Assembly (NCBI RefSeq): GCF_022479115.1
Contig: NZ_CP092497.1
Location: 5,890,001 to 5,954,000 of the forward strand
Direction of reading: 5' to 3'
Length of the DNA: 64,000 nt
Source of the DNA: Amycolatopsis sp. EV170708-02-1
Lineage (GTDB): Bacteria > Actinomycetota > Actinomycetes > Mycobacteriales > Pseudonocardiaceae
The position numbers were made by a program, and so were the translations under genes. The notes beneath the pieces are model-generated. The model was not told the DNA's origin. It searched no databases and saw nothing but the letters and a program-made list of their open reading frames with translations. The first letter of the stretch is position 1, and each line of letters starts with the position of its first letter. Of the stretch, positions 61,546 through 64,000 are shown piece by piece.

Positions 61546-62997
61546 GTGGAAAGGCTCGCTGCGGGCGACCCCGTTGCCGTCGGCCAGTACAGGCTGGTCG
61601 GCTCGCTGGGCGAGGGCGGCATGGGGCGGGTGTGGCTCGGTGTCGCTCCGGACGGACGGCTGGCGGCGGTCAAGCTGGTCCACCCGCACCTTGCGCGCGA
61701 TCCGGGCTTCCGGTCCCGGTTCCGCCGCGAGGTCGAGGTGTCTCGGGCGGTGTCGGGCGCCTACACCGCTGCCGTACTGGACGCGGACACCGATGCCGCC
61801 GCGCCCTGGCTGGCTTCGGTGTACGTGCCGGGCCTGTCGTTGCGGCAGGCGGTCGACCTGGCGGGACCGCTGCCGGTGCATACGCTGCGCGTGCTCACCG
61901 CCGGTCTGGCCTCCGCACTTGCCGACATCCATCGGGCCGGGCTGATCCACCGCGACCTCAAGCCGTCCAACGTTCTCCTGGCCGAGGACGGGCCCAGGGT
62001 CATCGACTTCGGCATCGCCCGCGCGATCGAGGGCAATCACGAACTGACCTCGACGGGCTCGATCATCGGCTCGCCGGGTTTCATGTCGCCCGAGCAGGCT
62101 CTGGGTGCCGGCCTCACGCCGGCCAGCGACGTGTTCTCCCTGGGCGCGATGCTGGTGATGGCCGCCGTCGGCCACGGGCCGTTCGCTGGGAACTCGACAC
62201 CGCAGATCCTTTACAACGTCGTGCACGCCACGCCCCGGCTCGACGGCGTCCCGATGCCGTTGCGTGCCCTGCTGGGCGCCTGCCTCGACAAAACGCCGTC
62301 ACGTCGGCCGGAGCCGCGGCAGATCCTGGACGCGGTCGCGGGTGCGTCCACCGCGCTCGGCTGGCTACCGCCACCGGTCGCGATGGCCGCTGACCAGCAC
62401 CGCGCGCAGGCGCGCGCGTTGGTCACCGGAACTCCGGCTCCGAAGAAACGAATGCGCGCCACGAGATGGGTTCTCGCGGCCCTGCTCACGGTGCTGGTAG
62501 TGGCCGGTGGTGTGTTCACCGCCATCCAGCTCGGGTCACCGGGTGAGCTTCCCGCCGCCTCCTACGACCGGATGCCCGGCTGGTGCCGCAACTTCACCCC
62601 GGACGCGCTGCGCACCGTGTCGGTGGCGCATCCGTATCCCGAGGCCACCGGCGAACACGGCTCCACGGTCAGCTGCGAGTGGATCGGCGAGCCCAACGTG
62701 AACCACTTCTATGTCTCCCGTTCCGCCGTGGACGACGCGCCCGGCGAGTTCGAGCGCCGAGCGTCCAACGAAGGCTTTTACCAGGCCTCAGGCAGCACCG
62801 TCGGCACTGGCTGCCGGTGGAAGCACAGCGGCCGGGCCGGCGAACTGACCGTGGAACTGCTCGCCCACGACGCCCATGCGCTGGTCAACATCAAGTTCGC
62901 CAGCGACCGCCTCGACATGGGCAACGAGGCCGACATCGAAAAAGCACGCCAGCTCCTGCTCCCTCTCGCGAACACCGCGTTGACCAGCGGCAGTTGA
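61546..62997 (+). CDS. Receptor-type serine/threonine protein kinase
   Basis: The product is 483 residues from a GTG preceded by GGGAGGG. The kinase domain (about 13-270) has the glycine loop LGEGGMGRVWLG, K43 in AAVKLV, catalytic HRDLKPSN (135-142), DFG at 154-156 and SPEQ. The activation segment TSTGSIIGSPGFM carries several Thr and Ser for autophosphorylation. One transmembrane helix spans about 308-327. The external domain of about 150 residues contains Cys residues (GWCRNF, VSCEWIG, TGCRWK). This is the PknB-like architecture of actinomycetes with an unknown sensor. It may phosphorylate the nearby AfsR-like protein or ESX-like proteins; that is inference. Confidence 0.85.
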   Translation: MERLAAGDPVAVGQYRLVGSLGEGGMGRVWLGVAPDGRLAAVKLVHPHLARDPGFRSRFRREVEVSRAVSGAYTAAVLDADTDAAAPWLASVYVPGLSLRQAVDLAGPLPVHTLRVLTAGLASALADIHRAGLIHRDLKPSNVLLAEDGPRVIDFGIARAIEGNHELTSTGSIIGSPGFMSPEQALGAGLTPASDVFSLGAMLVMAAVGHGPFAGNSTPQILYNVVHATPRLDGVPMPLRALLGACLDKTPSRRPEPRQILDAVAGASTALGWLPPPVAMAADQHRAQARALVTGTPAPKKRMRATRWVLAALLTVLVVAGGVFTAIQLGSPGELPAASYDRMPGWCRNFTPDALRTVSVAHPYPEATGEHGSTVSCEWIGEPNVNHFYVSRSAVDDAPGEFERRASNEGFYQASGSTVGTGCRWKHSGRAGELTVELLAHDAHALVNIKFASDRLDMGNEADIEKARQLLLPLANTALTSGS

Positions 62998-63084
62998 CTG
63001 TCAGCCGAATGAAAGCGCTCTGTGAGCGGTCCTCGGTTAGCGTCGCGGCGTTGACAGTCCGTGAGTTTCAGGGGGAGCACGAAC

Positions 63085-63525
63085 GTGACACCATCGACGG
63101 CCAAGCCGGCCACCGGAAAAGGACCGGTCGGCGGCGGAAAGCAGTTCGGTACCGACCTGCACCGGCTCTACCGCGCGGGGCGAGTGCACCTGCCCGACTT
63201 CGCCATCAAGTACGCCGCCGGCACCGCACTGATCCATCAGGCGGGCCAGGGCTTGTCGGCTCTGCGCGAAACCTGCCCGAACCTGCTGGCCCTCACCTAC
63301 CTGAGGCAGCTTCAGGAGGAACTGCAGGAAGGGATGCGCGTCACCGCGATCAGCGTGCACGACGCCGGCGAAGCCCTGGTGAAAGCCGCCGAAGCCTACG
63401 CCAAGTCCGACGACGACGCGCAGGCCGAGTTCAAGAAGCTGATGGCCGATCCGGCCCACCGGGCGGTGCTCGACCGCGGTCCCGCGCCGGGACGCCAGTG
63501 GCAGGCCCCGCCGACGGCCCGGTGA
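63085..63525 (+). CDS. Small helical ESX-like protein
   Basis: The product is 146 residues from the GTG at 63085, which has AGGGGGAG upstream. After a Gly/Pro/Lys-rich leader the protein is helical: GTALIHQAGQGLSALRETC and LTYLRQLQEELQEG. The segment EALVKAAEAYAKSDDDAQAE contains a Tyr-x3-Asp motif, the type VII secretion signal pattern. A long basic and acidic tail follows. It is followed nine bases later by a second gene with a WxG-type motif. The pair suggests type VII secretion partners. No EccC or other core gene lies in the window. Confidence 0.5.
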   Translation: MTPSTAKPATGKGPVGGGKQFGTDLHRLYRAGRVHLPDFAIKYAAGTALIHQAGQGLSALRETCPNLLALTYLRQLQEELQEGMRVTAISVHDAGEALVKAAEAYAKSDDDAQAEFKKLMADPAHRAVLDRGPAPGRQWQAPPTAR

Positions 63526-63533
63526 GGACGGAA

Positions 63534-64000
63534 ATGTTCGGCGTAACCAGCCACGAGGCTTTTGTTGATTCCCTCGATCGACTTTCCGATTTGCTCCACG
63601 ATGTCCTGGTGATGGACGGTGCCGCCGAGGTGGTCAAGGAGCCGCCGTTCAACAAGGACGTCCTGGTCAAGAATTTCGCGCCGCAGAGCCGCAGCGGCTG
63701 CCAGTATCTGGTCAGGGCTCCGGGGCTGATGACGACCCGGATCGACGGAACCGATGCGCGCAAGGAGTTCGAAGAGGCCCTTTCGTGGGTCAGTGCCGTC
63801 GCGGACGGCAAAGCGGCCGCCGTGGTCCAGGAAGTCAAGGACACCCTGGAACCGATCATGCTGCTGGACTCCGCCCACGTCCAAGAGACCCATCGCCTGC
63901 TCACGGAGGCATGGGAGATATCCCGGTATCCACCGGAGGACTTCGCTGACCTGAAAACCCACGACGACGCCTGGAACGGCGACGCGGCCGACGAGTTCTT
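63534..64000 (+). CDS. Helical protein with WNG motif, cut by window edge
   Basis: The ATG at 63534 follows GAGGACGGA and the frame is open to the right edge, 155 codons with no stop. It starts TSHEAFVDSLDRLSDLLHD, then AAEVVKEPPFNKDVLVKNF. Near the edge it reads AWNGDAADEFF. Trp-Asn-Gly in that context is like the turn of WXG100 proteins. It is coupled with the small ESX-like gene upstream. The C-terminal part, which would define its class (substrate, LXG or toxin), lies outside the window. Confidence 0.5.
   Translation, partial: MFGVTSHEAFVDSLDRLSDLLHDVLVMDGAAEVVKEPPFNKDVLVKNFAPQSRSGCQYLVRAPGLMTTRIDGTDARKEFEEALSWVSAVADGKAAAVVQEVKDTLEPIMLLDSAHVQETHRLLTEAWEISRYPPEDFADLKTHDDAWNGDAADEF

Overview
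The window is high-GC actinobacterial DNA. The best fit is a member of the Pseudonocardiales, Amycolatopsis-like. This is inferred from extreme G/C use at third codon positions, an AfsR-type SARP regulator, an ECF41/SigJ sigma factor, a mycothiol-type (MDMPI) enzyme, a DUF574-type methyltransferase, an IS701 element, WXG/ESX-like proteins and short intergenic palindromes of the GTCGCGAAAG...CTTTCGCGAC type. No rRNA, tRNA or CRISPR array was found.

Layout. (1) 0-2 kb: a prophage scar with the end of a terminase, a truncated portal gene and two small AT-richer minus-strand genes, joined to a truncated amidohydrolase. (2) 2-11 kb: a peptide and N-acyl/D-amino-acid catabolic block: Lrp/AsnC regulator, D-aminoacylase-like deacylase, IclR regulator, second amidohydrolase, M19 dipeptidase, MFS carrier and ornithine-cyclodeaminase-like enzyme, followed by IS110-like debris and an IS701 element. 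(3) 13.5-21.6 kb: an acyl-CoA ligase, a PrpF-like isomerase and a methylisocitrate-lyase-like enzyme in one overlapping operon. A LysR gene and a second operon, PrpD-like dehydratase plus SLC13-type permease, lie beside it. Together they look like an uptake-fed methylcitrate-type route without a citrate synthase. (4) 21.6-31.4 kb: a MITE-like nested-palindrome element, two S9 prolyl oligopeptidases, an FAD amine/D-amino-acid oxidase, a further amidohydrolase and a PucR regulator. The theme is again peptide and amino-acid scavenging.

(5) 31.4-44.3 kb: a secreted protein resembling the non-catalytic parts of a large subtilase, then a mosaic of small regulators and enzymes (PadR, SnoaL-like, SGNH hydrolase, LUD protein, SigJ, methyltransferase, TetX-like monooxygenase) mixed with many gene remnants. 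(6) 44.3-51.8 kb: the most interesting part. A large caspase - NACHT/STAND ATPase - WD40 protein overlaps by 4 bp an alpha/beta hydrolase gene. They are flanked by a SUKH (SMI1/KNR4) protein and an unrecognised possible DNA-binding protein. This looks like an NLR-like conflict or anti-phage module. (7) 52-57 kb: small housekeeping and accessory genes, with a TetR/NmrA pair whose shared promoter region has been deleted. (8) 57-64 kb: a small secreted protein converging on an AfsR-like SARP-NB-ARC-TPR regulator, then a membrane protein, a receptor-type Ser/Thr kinase and two ESX-like proteins, the last cut by the window edge.

Several otherwise well-conserved genes (Lrp, OCD, SnoaL-like, a small ligase-coupled ORF, the acyl-CoA ligase) are each broken once by an apparent one-base loss in a short G/C run. 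Consensus errors in the assembly are as likely as real pseudogenisation, so these genes are annotated as frameshifted across the break.
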